From Flavobacteriaceae bacterium (GTDB lineage: Bacteria > Bacteroidota > Bacteroidia > Flavobacteriales > Flavobacteriaceae): DNA of 45,475 nucleotides. The notes beneath the pieces were generated by a model. It did no database searches. It was given only the letters and a program-made list of their open reading frames with translations, and was not told the DNA's origin. Of this stretch, positions 26,184-34,463 are shown piece by piece. The position numbers and the translations under genes are program-made. Location of the stretch: positions 1 through 45,475 of the forward strand of contig JAQWGN010000006.1 of NCBI GenBank assembly GCA_029238215.1, in the 5' to 3' direction. Numbering within the stretch: the first letter of the stretch is position 1; the number at the start of each line of letters is the position of its first letter.

Positions 26184-26936
26184 TTAGTTTTGTGCTTGTG
26201 CCAACAGCACTTTCGCTTTTGATGCCTCAGGAGCATCTTCGTAATCATTATTAAGTGTTGAAAGCATCAAAGCGGCTTTCTTATTTTCACCAATTGCGAG
26301 GGCAACTTGTGATCCTTTGAGTAAAAATCGTGGTGTGGTTAATTTATTCTCAGCAAATGAAGCTGCTCTGCTGTAGTATTCTAAAGCGTCGCTAAGTTGA
26401 TTGAGTTCCGTAAACGCATCACCAATACCTCCAAGAGCCAATGCTCCTAAAATAGGATCATCTGTAGTAAAAGTATCCAAATAGTCAATTGCCTTATCAA
26501 ACTCTCCTTGCTGTAAGAAAATCATCCCTGCATTATACGTAGCTAATTCAGAAATGCTTGTACTGCCATATTTATCCGCAATTTGAATAAAACCAGGTGC
26601 AACGCCATCACCATTTAAAGCTAAATTGTATAACGAATCTTGTACCGTTGGGTCCTCCAATCCTTCTTTAAAATAGGCTTGCGCTTGTGCTATGGCATTT
26701 GTAGATTCTTCGTTCAAAGGTTTTATCACAAAATTCACGTATGCTAAATACCCAAGTACAGCAATAGCTACTGAACCTATTAATAGTAAAATATACTTTT
26801 GATTTCGAGCTACCCATGCCTCAGCACGTCCTGCTGTAGTGTCAAGTGTTGTAAACACCTCAGCAGTTACACTGTCTTGTTCAGGTGCTCTTTCTTGTGA
26901 TTTTATTTTACCTCCGCGTTTTTTGTACGTAGCCAT
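26184..26936 (-). CDS. TPR-containing membrane protein
   Basis: 250 residues: a basic cytoplasmic N-terminus (MATYKKRGGKIKSQERAP), one transmembrane helix (about 48-70, KYILLLIGSVAIAVLGYLAYVNF), then an extracytoplasmic helical domain with TPR-like repeats (AYFKEGL, ATYNAGMIFLQQGEFDKAIDYLDTF, ALGGIGDAFTELNQLSDALEYYSRAASFA). The topology resembles YfgM, which assists the SecYEG translocon, but the precise role here is unknown. It precedes ribH on the minus strand and diverges from recF. Confidence 0.85.
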   Translation of the reverse strand: MATYKKRGGKIKSQERAPEQDSVTAEVFTTLDTTAGRAEAWVARNQKYILLLIGSVAIAVLGYLAYVNFVIKPLNEESTNAIAQAQAYFKEGLEDPTVQDSLYNLALNGDGVAPGFIQIADKYGSTSISELATYNAGMIFLQQGEFDKAIDYLDTFTTDDPILGALALGGIGDAFTELNQLSDALEYYSRAASFAENKLTTPRFLLKGSQVALAIGENKKAALMLSTLNNDYEDAPEASKAKVLLAQAQN

Positions 26937-27035
26937 TTGAAAAAAGTTATGAAGGCAAAAATAAAATTTTTATTCCAATGAAGGTGTTGTCAAATTGTTT
27001 ATTTTCAATCGTACATTTACAACTAATTTATTCAG

Positions 27036-28124
27036 ATGAGTAATTTACGGCTCAACACCCTACATCTCACCCACTATAAAAACGTTTTAACAGGTCAATA
27101 CCAGTTTGAAGAAGCTATTCATTGTTTTGTTGGAAATAACGGAAAAGGGAAGACTAATACGTTAGATGCCATTTATCATTTGGCCATGGGGAAAAGTTAT
27201 TTTACCTCAATAAACGCACATACGATCAATCATGACGCTACTTTTATGCGTCTTGATGGGCATTTTGATCGTGACGGGGCGGTAGAACGAATTGAATGTA
27301 AATTGCAACGTGATGAAAGCAAGCAATTTATTAGAAATGGAAAGAAGTATAAAAAACTTTCTGACCATATTGGCTTATTACCCACCGTTATGATCTCACC
27401 TTCAGATGTAGATTTGATTAATGAAGGAAGTCAAACAAGAAGAAGTTTTGTTGATCGACTTATCGGACAAGCAGACAAAACCTACCTCCAACAATTAATT
27501 AAGTATCAAAAGATCTTGCTACAACGAAATGCTCTTCTAAAACAAATGGGACGCTTTGCTACGCAAGACAATGGCACTTTAGGAATCTATAACGAACAGT
27601 TAGCACAACTTGGCTCACCTATTCACGAGGCACGAAAATCATACCTAGCATCATTTGAACCGCTTTTTAAAAAGCGATATGCAACAATTAGTGGAAGTAA
27701 GGAACAGGTTGACTTACATTACATAAGCCAGCTTTTTGACAATGACTTTCACACGCTTTTGGAAGGAGCAACCCTTAAAGACAAACAGGCACAGTATTCT
27801 ACTGTAGGAATCCACAAAGATGATTTGGATTTTATCATTGAAGGATATCCCATTAAAAAATTTGGTAGTCAAGGGCAACGTAAATCGTTTTTGATTGCTT
27901 TAAAATTGGCGCAGTTTGACATGCTTAAGCAATCGACATCCATTACTCCGCTGCTTCTTCTGGACGATATTTTTGATAAATTGGATGAACAGCGAGTGTC
28001 AGAAATCATTAACTTGGTACATGAATCTTCGTTTGGGCAGCTATTTATTTCGGACACCCATGCTGCTAGGACTGAGGAAGTTATAAAACAGACCCAACAA
28101 CCTTTTAAATTACATCATTTGTGA
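27036..28124 (+). CDS. recF: DNA replication and repair protein RecF
   Basis: 362 residues of the SMC-like ATPase RecF, which with RecO and RecR loads RecA at single-strand gaps. Walker A GNNGKGKT (33-40), the ABC signature KKFGSQGQRKSFLIALKLAQ (about 272-291) and Walker B TPLLLLDDIFDKLD (about 301-314), with VMISPSDVDLINEGSQTRRSFVDRLI typical of RecF. Its stop overlaps the GTG start of the following lipoprotein gene. The DUF721 gene two places down is its common partner in flavobacteria. Confidence 0.96.
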   Translation: MSNLRLNTLHLTHYKNVLTGQYQFEEAIHCFVGNNGKGKTNTLDAIYHLAMGKSYFTSINAHTINHDATFMRLDGHFDRDGAVERIECKLQRDESKQFIRNGKKYKKLSDHIGLLPTVMISPSDVDLINEGSQTRRSFVDRLIGQADKTYLQQLIKYQKILLQRNALLKQMGRFATQDNGTLGIYNEQLAQLGSPIHEARKSYLASFEPLFKKRYATISGSKEQVDLHYISQLFDNDFHTLLEGATLKDKQAQYSTVGIHKDDLDFIIEGYPIKKFGSQGQRKSFLIALKLAQFDMLKQSTSITPLLLLDDIFDKLDEQRVSEIINLVHESSFGQLFISDTHAARTEEVIKQTQQPFKLHHL

Positions 28125-28522
28125 GAAATGTATTTATTATTGTTTTTTTCTTGTGCTTTGGATGTAGTTCAAGAGTAAATCAAGAAAGTATTTCGTTGCT
28201 TGAGGGGTATTGGGTTATTGAGCAGGCTTTGGCTCCCAATGGAGAAAGCCGGCCTTATTCAGGTGTTGTGGAAGTTGATTATTTTCAACTATCTAATCAA
28301 AAAGGGATTCGAAAAAAAATAACCCCAACTTTTGGAAACCAGCTTAGCAGTACCAATGATGCGCTTGCTTTCACTATTAATTTCACAAAAACTGAAACTT
28401 ATATATCCTATTCTAAAGGTGGGCATGATTGGCAAGAAGAAATTGTGTCCCTCACTAACGAAAGACTGGAACTAAAGGATTCTAGGGGGGTTGTATTTCG
28501 TTATAAACGCTATTTGCCATGA
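28121..28522 (+). CDS. Small lipoprotein, lipocalin-like
   Basis: 133 residues starting at a GTG that overlaps the recF stop (GTGA). A lipoprotein signal (MRNVFIIVFFLCFGC) predicts lipidation at Cys15. The mature part is beta-rich with LEGYWVIEQALAPNGE, FTINFTKTETYISYSKGGHDW and LELKDSRGVVFRYKRY, in the style of small lipocalin-like proteins of flavobacteria. Function is unknown. It is wedged between recF and the DUF721 gene with overlaps on both sides, so it is co-translated with them. Confidence 0.75.
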   Translation: MRNVFIIVFFLCFGCSSRVNQESISLLEGYWVIEQALAPNGESRPYSGVVEVDYFQLSNQKGIRKKITPTFGNQLSSTNDALAFTINFTKTETYISYSKGGHDWQEEIVSLTNERLELKDSRGVVFRYKRYLP

Positions 28523-28815
28523 GTGCACGTAAAGACGAACCACAAGCGCTAAACGATGTGTTAAAACAGTTTTCAAAGTCAAAAAAACTTGAAAAAGGAT
28601 TGGATAATGCAAAAGTAGAAGAACTTTGGTCAAAACTTTTGGGTCCAGGAATACAATCTTACACAGAATCGATTCGTTTGGTAGGAGACACACTTTATGT
28701 TGGGCTTACATCTTCTGTATTAAGAGAAGAACTAAGTTATGGAACAGAAAATATTATTTCCATGTTAAATGAAGGGCTTCAAAAAGCAGTAATAAAAAAA
28801 CTTATCCTTCGTTAA
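28519..28815 (+). CDS. DUF721 protein (DciA-like)
   Basis: 98 residues. The pattern [42 protein letters not shown] fits DUF721/DciA, a family of helicase-loader-like proteins that act with DnaB in many bacteria lacking DnaC. It overlaps the upstream lipoprotein stop by 4 nt (ATGA), and its end overlaps the convergent ndk by 4 nt. A replication role is inferred from the family. Confidence 0.85.
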   Translation: MSARKDEPQALNDVLKQFSKSKKLEKGLDNAKVEELWSKLLGPGIQSYTESIRLVGDTLYVGLTSSVLREELSYGTENIISMLNEGLQKAVIKKLILR

Positions 28816-29231
28816 AAGCGATCGCGTTCTGAAAAATGAAAGGCAATCTCTAATGCTGCATTTTCATCACTATCGGATCCGTGAACCGCATTTTCACCCA
28901 TAGAAGTCGCATATAACTTTCGTATGGTCCCTTCCGCTGCTTCTGATGGATTAGTAGATCCAATTAATGTGCGAAAATCAGTCACTGCATTTTCTTTTTC
29001 TAAAACTGCCGCAACTATGGGGCCGCTTGTCATAAACGAAACCAATTCACCAAAAAATGGACGTTCGTTATGAACGGCATAAAAGGCTTCGGCATCGGCT
29101 TGAGTTAACTGGGTCATTCGAAGGGCTGCAATTCGAAAACCAGCCTCTGAAATTTTATTTAAAATAGCTCCGGTGTATCCATTAGATACTGCGTCTGGCT
29201 TAATCATGGTAAAGGTCTGATTCGTTTTCAT
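28812..29231 (-). CDS. ndk: Nucleoside diphosphate kinase
   Basis: 139 residues from the ATG at 29231 ([15 protein letters not shown]). A TTG-initiated frame from 29249 is ruled out because that codon lies inside the -7 promoter box (29247-29254). The enzyme balances NTP and dNTP pools through a phosphohistidine; the active-site segment is [20 protein letters not shown]. Also visible: [41 protein letters not shown] and the [16 protein letters not shown] loop. Confidence 0.96.
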   Translation of the reverse strand: MKTNQTFTMIKPDAVSNGYTGAILNKISEAGFRIAALRMTQLTQADAEAFYAVHNERPFFGELVSFMTSGPIVAAVLEKENAVTDFRTLIGSTNPSEAAEGTIRKLYATSMGENAVHGSDSDENAALEIAFHFSERDRF

Positions 29232-29246
29232 GCGCAATAATTTTTG

Positions 29247-29254
29247 CAAACCTA
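29247..29254 (-). promoter_or_regulatory. Bacteroidota -7 promoter box for ndk
   Basis: TAGGTTTG on the minus strand, 15 nt before the ndk ATG at 29231. It fixes the start choice. Confidence 0.6.
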
Positions 29255-29309
29255 AGGAAAATCAACTTATAGACCTGCTCAAGTTTATACTTATTCGTAG
29301 ATTTGACTA

Positions 29310-30062
29310 ATGATGCGAATAGCACTTATTGGCACGGGAAACCTAGCCATTCATATGGCACAAGTCTTTAAAAGGCACAAGGAAATAAGCTGTGTGCAAT
29401 GGATTGGTAGAAAGATGACATCTCCCCTTACTTGCGATTCCTTGCCCTATTTCAACACATTCCAACCCAGTATTGCGGTTGATGTTTGTATACTCGCCAT
29501 TTCAGATGATCAGATTTCTTCAGTTGCAGAAGCATTACCTAAAAACGATTTTTTAATTGTACACACGGCAGGAGCTGTTTCAAAAAACGTAATGGATTCA
29601 CATTCCAGAACAGGAGTTTTTTACCCGCTGCAAAGCTTTTTAAAAGACTTCCCTGTAGATTGGAATGATATCCCATTATGCATTGATGCTAGCTCAAATA
29701 AAGACATCCAGATTCTAAAATCTCTTGCTGCCATATTTGGCAACAATACGTATCAAATTTCAGAAGATCAACGCCTTAAATTACACACGGCTGCCGTGTA
29801 TATCAATAATTTTTGTACACATTTACTTGCCACTAGCAAAGAAATAACCAACGAAGCTAAACTCCCCTTTTCACTGCTAAAACCCCTAATTAAGGAAACC
29901 TTCATGCGTAGTAATGCCGATGATATTTTATCATTACAAACAGGCCCTGCCAAACGCAATGACACAAGAACACAGAATAAGCATTTACAACTCTTAGACA
30001 ACAATCAAGCAAGACTATACCGCATTTTAAGTGAATCTATATTTAACACACACAACACATGA
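29310..30062 (+). CDS. DUF2520 Rossmann-fold protein
   Basis: 250 residues (the ATG at 29313 is equally possible). The N-terminal NAD(P)-binding fold (MRIALIGTGNLAIHMAQVF) is followed by CILAISDDQISSVAE and FLIVHTAGAVSKNVM, then the DUF2520 helical domain (LHTAAVYINNFCTHLLA, LPFSLLKPLIKET, GPAKRNDTRT). It resembles ketopantoate reductase/pyrroline-carboxylate-reductase-like dehydrogenases, with substrate unknown. It overlaps the next gene by 4 nt and forms a three-gene unit with the HAD phosphatase and Maf. Confidence 0.85.
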   Translation: MMRIALIGTGNLAIHMAQVFKRHKEISCVQWIGRKMTSPLTCDSLPYFNTFQPSIAVDVCILAISDDQISSVAEALPKNDFLIVHTAGAVSKNVMDSHSRTGVFYPLQSFLKDFPVDWNDIPLCIDASSNKDIQILKSLAAIFGNNTYQISEDQRLKLHTAAVYINNFCTHLLATSKEITNEAKLPFSLLKPLIKETFMRSNADDILSLQTGPAKRNDTRTQNKHLQLLDNNQARLYRILSESIFNTHNT

Positions 30063-30586
30063 GCTATAAACAAGAATTTCGTCACATCACCACTTTTGTT
30101 TTTGATGTAGATGGCGTATTTACAGATGGGGGAATTACCATTATGCCCGATGGAGACATGATTCGAACCATGAACACTAAAGACGGATATGCCGTAAAAG
30201 CAGCATTACATGCTGGCTTCAATGTTGCTATTATATCTGGCGGAACAAATGAGGCGGTACGTCTTCGGCTACAACAATTGGGAGTGAATGATGTTTATTT
30301 GGGCGCACACGATAAAGGCCCTGTTTTAAAGGAGTATGCTGAAAAAAACAAGCTCTCTTTTGATGAAATTTTATTTATGGGGGATGACATTCCTGACATT
30401 TCAGCAATGAATTTGGCACGGCTTGGCTGTTGCCCAAACGATGCTGTTCCTGAAGTTTTAGAAGCCGCTGCCTATATTTCTCATAAAGACGGGGGAAAAG
30501 GATGTGCTAGAGACGTTATTGAACAAGTGCTTAAAGTTCAAGGAAAATGGGGGAAGTTGACAGATGCTAGAAATGACAGCAAATGA
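30059..30586 (+). CDS. KdsC-like HAD phosphatase
   Basis: 175 residues. HAD motif I FDVDGVFTDGG (16-26), motif II VAIISGG, and motif IV GDDIPDISAM, with CCPNDAVPEVLEAA as in 3-deoxy-D-manno-octulosonate-8-phosphate phosphatase (KdsC). KdsC makes free Kdo for LPS. The C0-type cap-less build and length fit KdsC, but an unrelated substrate is possible. It overlaps both neighbours by 4 nt. Confidence 0.85.
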   Translation: MSYKQEFRHITTFVFDVDGVFTDGGITIMPDGDMIRTMNTKDGYAVKAALHAGFNVAIISGGTNEAVRLRLQQLGVNDVYLGAHDKGPVLKEYAEKNKLSFDEILFMGDDIPDISAMNLARLGCCPNDAVPEVLEAAAYISHKDGGKGCARDVIEQVLKVQGKWGKLTDARNDSK

Positions 30587-31158
30587 TCCATAAAATATAT
30601 TTGGGATCTGGATCACCACGCCGCGTAGAACTTCTTCAACAAATGAACATCCCATTTACTCAACGGGTACTTGATGTTGACGAACTTTATCCGGAAGATT
30701 TAAGTGATGTAGAAATCACAGATTTTTTAGCCAAACTTAAAGGAAAAGTACAACAGCAAAAGCTAGCTCTTAACGAACTTGCACTTACAGCAGACACCAT
30801 TGTTTGGCACAACAATATTGCCTTAGGAAAACCGAAAAATGAGGACGAGGCTATAGAAATGTTAATTGCTCTCTCTGGAGAAACACACCAAGTAATCACT
30901 TCTGTGTGTCTAAGCACTAAAGACAAACAACGCTGTATTAACGACACTACCCATGTTACGATGACAGCATTGAGTCAAGACGAAATTACATATTATATCC
31001 GCAAGTTTAAACCTTTTGACAAGGCGGGGGCATATGGTATTCAAGAATGGATTGGACGTGTTGGTGTTTCGCGAATTGAAGGATCGTATACTAATGTTGT
31101 GGGACTTCCTACACACAAAACTTACGCCCTTTTAAAACCTTATATAGTTAACCTTTAG
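30583..31158 (+). CDS. maf: Maf-like nucleotide pyrophosphatase
   Basis: 191 residues with LGSGSPRRVELLQQM (the phosphate-binding loop), ALTADTIVWHNNIALGKPKNEDEAIEML, and FDKAGAYGIQEWIGRVGVSRIEGSYTNVVGLP. The family hydrolyses non-canonical or UTP/dTTP nucleotides to the monophosphates; YhdE/YceF subgroup choice is not attempted. It overlaps the KdsC-like gene by 4 nt. Confidence 0.92.
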   Translation: MIHKIYLGSGSPRRVELLQQMNIPFTQRVLDVDELYPEDLSDVEITDFLAKLKGKVQQQKLALNELALTADTIVWHNNIALGKPKNEDEAIEMLIALSGETHQVITSVCLSTKDKQRCINDTTHVTMTALSQDEITYYIRKFKPFDKAGAYGIQEWIGRVGVSRIEGSYTNVVGLPTHKTYALLKPYIVNL

Positions 31159-31173
31159 CTAACACAAGACGCT

Positions 31174-31181
31174 TACATTTG
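31174..31181 (+). promoter_or_regulatory. Bacteroidota -7 promoter box for aquaporin
   Basis: TACATTTG ends 4 nt before the aquaporin ATG, so the mRNA would have almost no leader. Confidence 0.5.
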
Positions 31182-31185
31182 CACT

Positions 31186-31839
31186 ATGTCTATACGCACA
31201 GCACTTTACAGTGAATTTATTGGAACTTTTGCTATGGTTTTTTGCGGAACTGCCGCCATGGCAGTAAACGAAACCACTGGAGCCGTCGCACACGAAGGAG
31301 TTGCGATTACTTGGGGTTTAATCGTTATGGCCATGATTTATGCTTTTGGCGATCTCTCTGGAGCTCACTTTAATCCAGCGGTAACACTTGCATTTGCAGT
31401 TTCAAAACGATTTCCTTGGTCAAAAGTATTTCCATATTGGATGACACAAGCAACTGGAGCTATTGTTGCGAGTTTAGCAGTTCATGCATTACTACCCCAA
31501 AGTGAATATATTGGAGCCACTATTCCAACAATACCCCACATGAGCGCTTTTTGGCTTGAGCTTTTGCTTTCATTTATGCTGATGATAACCATACTGCATA
31601 TAAGTACGGGAAGTAAAGAAATTGGACCTGTGGCCGGAGTTGCCGTAGGAAGTATTATTTTATTAGAAGCCATGTTTGCTGGACCATTAACCAATGCCTC
31701 AATGAACCCAGCACGTTCATTAGGGCCAGCGTTGGTTGGAAATCACTGGGAACCTATGTGGGTTTATAGTACTGCACCATTTGCAGGAATGCTTCTTGCG
31801 GTAGGGGCTTTTAAATTGTTTGTAACTGCTCCAAAATAA
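31186..31839 (+). CDS. Aquaporin (MIP family)
   Basis: 217 residues with six predicted transmembrane helices and two half-helix NPA boxes: NPA at 63-65 (GAHFNPAVTLAF) and NPA at 174-176 (NASMNPARSLGPAL), the second followed by the selectivity-filter Arg177. GPLTNASMNPARS resembles the plant NIP-like bacterial group more than AqpZ, so glycerol or small solutes besides water are possible. It is the last gene before the photolyase operon but has its own promoter and no copy of the shared operator. Confidence 0.93.
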   Translation: MSIRTALYSEFIGTFAMVFCGTAAMAVNETTGAVAHEGVAITWGLIVMAMIYAFGDLSGAHFNPAVTLAFAVSKRFPWSKVFPYWMTQATGAIVASLAVHALLPQSEYIGATIPTIPHMSAFWLELLLSFMLMITILHISTGSKEIGPVAGVAVGSIILLEAMFAGPLTNASMNPARSLGPALVGNHWEPMWVYSTAPFAGMLLAVGAFKLFVTAPK

Positions 31840-31950
31840 AGCCTTAGCACTTCCTGTACCATCAAAACAACATTACGCTGGTATTTCTTACGCCAATTTT
31901 GTACTGTTAATCAAACTGAAAACTTAGTGATGCAGCACTTTAAAGCTTGT

Positions 31951-31990
31951 TAATTTTGTTTAACTATTTTATTATAAAGTTAAACAAAAT
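31951..31990 (+). promoter_or_regulatory. Promoter/operator of the photolyase operon
   Basis: TAATTTTG (31951-31958) is a TAnnTTTG -7 box. A perfect 12+12 inverted repeat overlaps it: ATTTTGTTTAAC (31953-31964), 14-nt spacer, GTTAAACAAAAT (31979-31990). It shares arm sequence, spacer length and register to the -7 box with the element before the MerR gene (28 nt from the start of the box to the start of the right arm in both). A tetrameric MerR-type repressor such as CarH would fit this long site. The start codon is 27 nt downstream. Confidence 0.8.
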
Positions 31991-32017
31991 AAGTATATTC
32001 GTACTATAAACAGCGAC

Positions 32018-32476
32018 ATGTATCAGTACACAACCAAACAGGAATTACCTATTACCATGCAAGAGGCGTGGGTGTTTCTGTCAGATCCGAAAAATTTAAA
32101 ACGAATCACTCCTGCCTACATGGGTTTCGACATATTATCTGGTGCAGACCGCAGCATGTTTCCTGGACAAATAATTCAATACAGGTTGACTCCATTACTA
32201 GGAATTCCATTTCGTTGGGTTACTGAAATAACACACGTTAAAGAAGGTTCGTATTTTGTTGATGAACAACGTTTTGGACCATATACTTTTTGGCACCATA
32301 AACATTTTATCTATCCCACAGAAAAAGGGGTTATAATGGAAGATATTGTTGATTACAAGCTCCCATTAGGTCTTTTGGGGCGGATAGCTCACTTCTTATT
32401 TGTGCGTTTTAAAGTCAAGCAAATTTTTAGCTTCCGGGAAAAGGCACTTGAACAAATTTTTAATTTAAAAAAATGA
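32018..32476 (+). CDS. SRPBCC-family protein of the photolyase operon
   Basis: 152 residues of the START/SRPBCC hydrophobic-ligand fold: QELPITMQEAWVFLSDPKNLKRITP at the N-terminus, then SMFPGQIIQYRLTPLLGIPFRWVTEIT, FVDEQRFGPYTFWHHKHFI and EDIVDYKLPLG. The family binds lipids or other hydrophobic ligands, and no ligand can be assigned here. It is the first gene after the shared operator, and its stop overlaps the next start (ATGA). Similar genes occur beside photolyase genes in other bacteria, so a light- or membrane-stress role is a reasonable guess only. Confidence 0.82.
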   Translation: MYQYTTKQELPITMQEAWVFLSDPKNLKRITPAYMGFDILSGADRSMFPGQIIQYRLTPLLGIPFRWVTEITHVKEGSYFVDEQRFGPYTFWHHKHFIYPTEKGVIMEDIVDYKLPLGLLGRIAHFLFVRFKVKQIFSFREKALEQIFNLKK

Positions 32477-33174
32477 CAAAAACATATTTATTTATTGGAG
32501 GTAGCTACGGAATTGGGAAGGAAATTTTACCCCTACTCCCCTCAGATGCAAAAGTAATTGTAGCATCCAGAACCCGTGAGGGTCTTGAAGGTGAAAATAT
32601 TCAGCATATACCATTTGATGTGTTGACTGACACGTTACCAATAGAACAACTTCCTTCACAATTGGATGGTTTTGTATACTGTCCAGGAAGCATTAATTTA
32701 CGTCCTTTCAGAGGGCTTAAAGAAGAAGCCTTTAAAAATGATTTTGAGATTAATGTTCTAGGTGCTGTACGCACCTTACAACAAATACAACCCTTGCTAA
32801 CAGCAAGTGAGCAAGCTAGTGTTGTTTTGTTCAGTACAGTTGCTGTTCAAACCGGAATGCCGTTCCACGCAAGTGTTGCCGCTTCAAAAGGAGCACTTGA
32901 AGGCTTGGGCCGTTCATTGGCCGCTGAGTGGGCACCAAAAGTTCGCGTGAATGTCATTGCCCCCTCTATTACAGATACTCCATTAGCCAATCGTTTTTTG
33001 AATAATGATGCTAAAAAAGAAAAGGCAGCTTTACGGCATCCGTTAAAACGTATCGGCACTACAAAGGATGTTGCGCAACTAGCCGCTTTTCTTCTTTCAG
33101 AAAACAGCAGTTGGATGACAGGACAAGTACTTGGTCTCGATGGAGGTATGTCATCTTTAAATGTAAGTGGATGA
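32473..33174 (+). CDS. SDR-like protein lacking the catalytic tyrosine
   Basis: 233 residues of the short-chain dehydrogenase fold. The nucleotide-binding loop GGSYGIG (9-15), the FEINVLGA helix (Asn94), the Ser121 position (VLFSTVAV) and the VRVNVIAPS and TGQVLGLDGG segments are typical. The active-site Y-x-x-x-K reads V-A-A-S-K (Val135, Lys139), so the proton-donating tyrosine is replaced by valine. Normal dehydrogenase chemistry is therefore doubtful; a cofactor-binding or structural role is possible. It overlaps both neighbours by 4 nt within the photolyase operon. Confidence 0.85.
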   Translation: MTKTYLFIGGSYGIGKEILPLLPSDAKVIVASRTREGLEGENIQHIPFDVLTDTLPIEQLPSQLDGFVYCPGSINLRPFRGLKEEAFKNDFEINVLGAVRTLQQIQPLLTASEQASVVLFSTVAVQTGMPFHASVAASKGALEGLGRSLAAEWAPKVRVNVIAPSITDTPLANRFLNNDAKKEKAALRHPLKRIGTTKDVAQLAAFLLSENSSWMTGQVLGLDGGMSSLNVSG

Positions 33175-34463
33175 TATTATTTTGGTTTCGTCGGGATTTA
33201 CGAATAGTAGATAATGCTGGTTTTTTTCATGCACTTTCTTCTGAAGATTCCGTGTTACCCGCTTTTGTTTTTGACGAAACGATACTAAAAAAACTTCCTG
33301 AAAACGATGCCCGTGTTGGATTTATCCATAGAGAACTTCATACCCTTAATGATACGTTCAAAAAATACAACAGCAAGCTACTTGTGACCCATGGAAATCC
33401 TGCAGATTGTATTACTTCATGGTGCAATGAATACAACATTACTGCTGTTTACACCAACGAAGATTACGAACCGTATGCCAGAGAACGTGACGATACAATA
33501 AAGAACCTTCTTGAAGCACAAGGTATTGCGTTTAAAACGTTTAAAGATCATGTGCTGTTTGGTCCAGATCAAGTATTAAAAAAAGATGGCACTCCTTATA
33601 AAGTGTACACTCCATACTCAAGAGTGTGGATTGCCCAGATGGAGGCACAAGGCATTCCCAACTATCCTGCTGAAAAGCATTTGGATAAATTACACACCAT
33701 GGAATTGCCACCATTGCCTACACTAGAAACCATAGGGTTTAAAGCGTGTCACAATCCTATTCCAAAACCAAACAATTCATTAGAACTAATGAATGCTTAT
33801 GATGCAACGCGAAATTTCCCCGCTTTAGATAGTACAAGCCGCTTAGGCATTTATTTACGATTTGGAGTGGTGTCTGTAAGAGAACTTGTTAGAAAGGCTC
33901 GTAAAAGTACCTTGCCTACATTTTTAAAAGAATTGGTGTGGCGTGAATTTTTTATGCAAATCCTTTGGCACTATCCACATACTACGCAATCAAGTTTTAA
34001 GCCTCAATACGATCGAATTTTGTGGAAAAACAACGAAGAAGAATTTGAGAAGTGGTGCTCAGGAAATACAGGGTATCCATTAGTAGACGCTGGCATACGA
34101 GAATTGAACCAAACAGGATTTATGCACAACCGTGTGCGCATGCTAGTAGGTAGTTTCCTGTGCAAGCATTTATTAATCGATTGGCGGTGGGGCGAAGCCT
34201 ATTTTGCCGAAAAGCTTTTGGATTACGAACAGGCCAGTAATGTTGGAAACTGGCAATGGGTCGCTGGCTGTGGTGTAGATGCAGCGCCCTATTTTCGAGT
34301 ATTTAACCCAACTGAACAAGTGAAGAAATTTGACAAGGAACATCAATACATAAAAAAATGGGTTCCAGAATATCAATCGCCAGACTACCCTGCTCCTATG
34401 GTAGATCACAAAGAGGCTCGGATACGTTGTTTGAACACCTATAAAGAAGGGTTGAATTCGTGA
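33171..34463 (+). CDS. phr: Deoxyribodipyrimidine photolyase, class I type
   Basis: 430 residues from the ATG at 33171, which overlaps the SDR stop; an upstream in-frame start at 33111 lies inside the SDR gene and is rejected. The N-terminal antenna domain begins [15 protein letters not shown]. The C-terminal FAD domain has [37 protein letters not shown] (about 295-320), [12 protein letters not shown] and [30 protein letters not shown] (about 350-380). Trp residues in the ILWKNN, LIDWRWG and NWQW segments match the electron-transfer triad of Escherichia coli photolyase, and the Asn contacting FAD N5 is kept. It most likely repairs cyclobutane pyrimidine dimers with blue light. Confidence 0.92.
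   Translation: MILFWFRRDLRIVDNAGFFHALSSEDSVLPAFVFDETILKKLPENDARVGFIHRELHTLNDTFKKYNSKLLVTHGNPADCITSWCNEYNITAVYTNEDYEPYARERDDTIKNLLEAQGIAFKTFKDHVLFGPDQVLKKDGTPYKVYTPYSRVWIAQMEAQGIPNYPAEKHLDKLHTMELPPLPTLETIGFKACHNPIPKPNNSLELMNAYDATRNFPALDSTSRLGIYLRFGVVSVRELVRKARKSTLPTFLKELVWREFFMQILWHYPHTTQSSFKPQYDRILWKNNEEEFEKWCSGNTGYPLVDAGIRELNQTGFMHNRVRMLVGSFLCKHLLIDWRWGEAYFAEKLLDYEQASNVGNWQWVAGCGVDAAPYFRVFNPTEQVKKFDKEHQYIKKWVPEYQSPDYPAPMVDHKEARIRCLNTYKEGLNS

Noticed and set aside
33111-33170. N-terminal extension of the class I photolyase from 33111
   Set aside because: It lies within the SDR gene in another frame, is not photolyase-like, and the ATG at 33171 gives the family N-terminus with an ATGA overlap.
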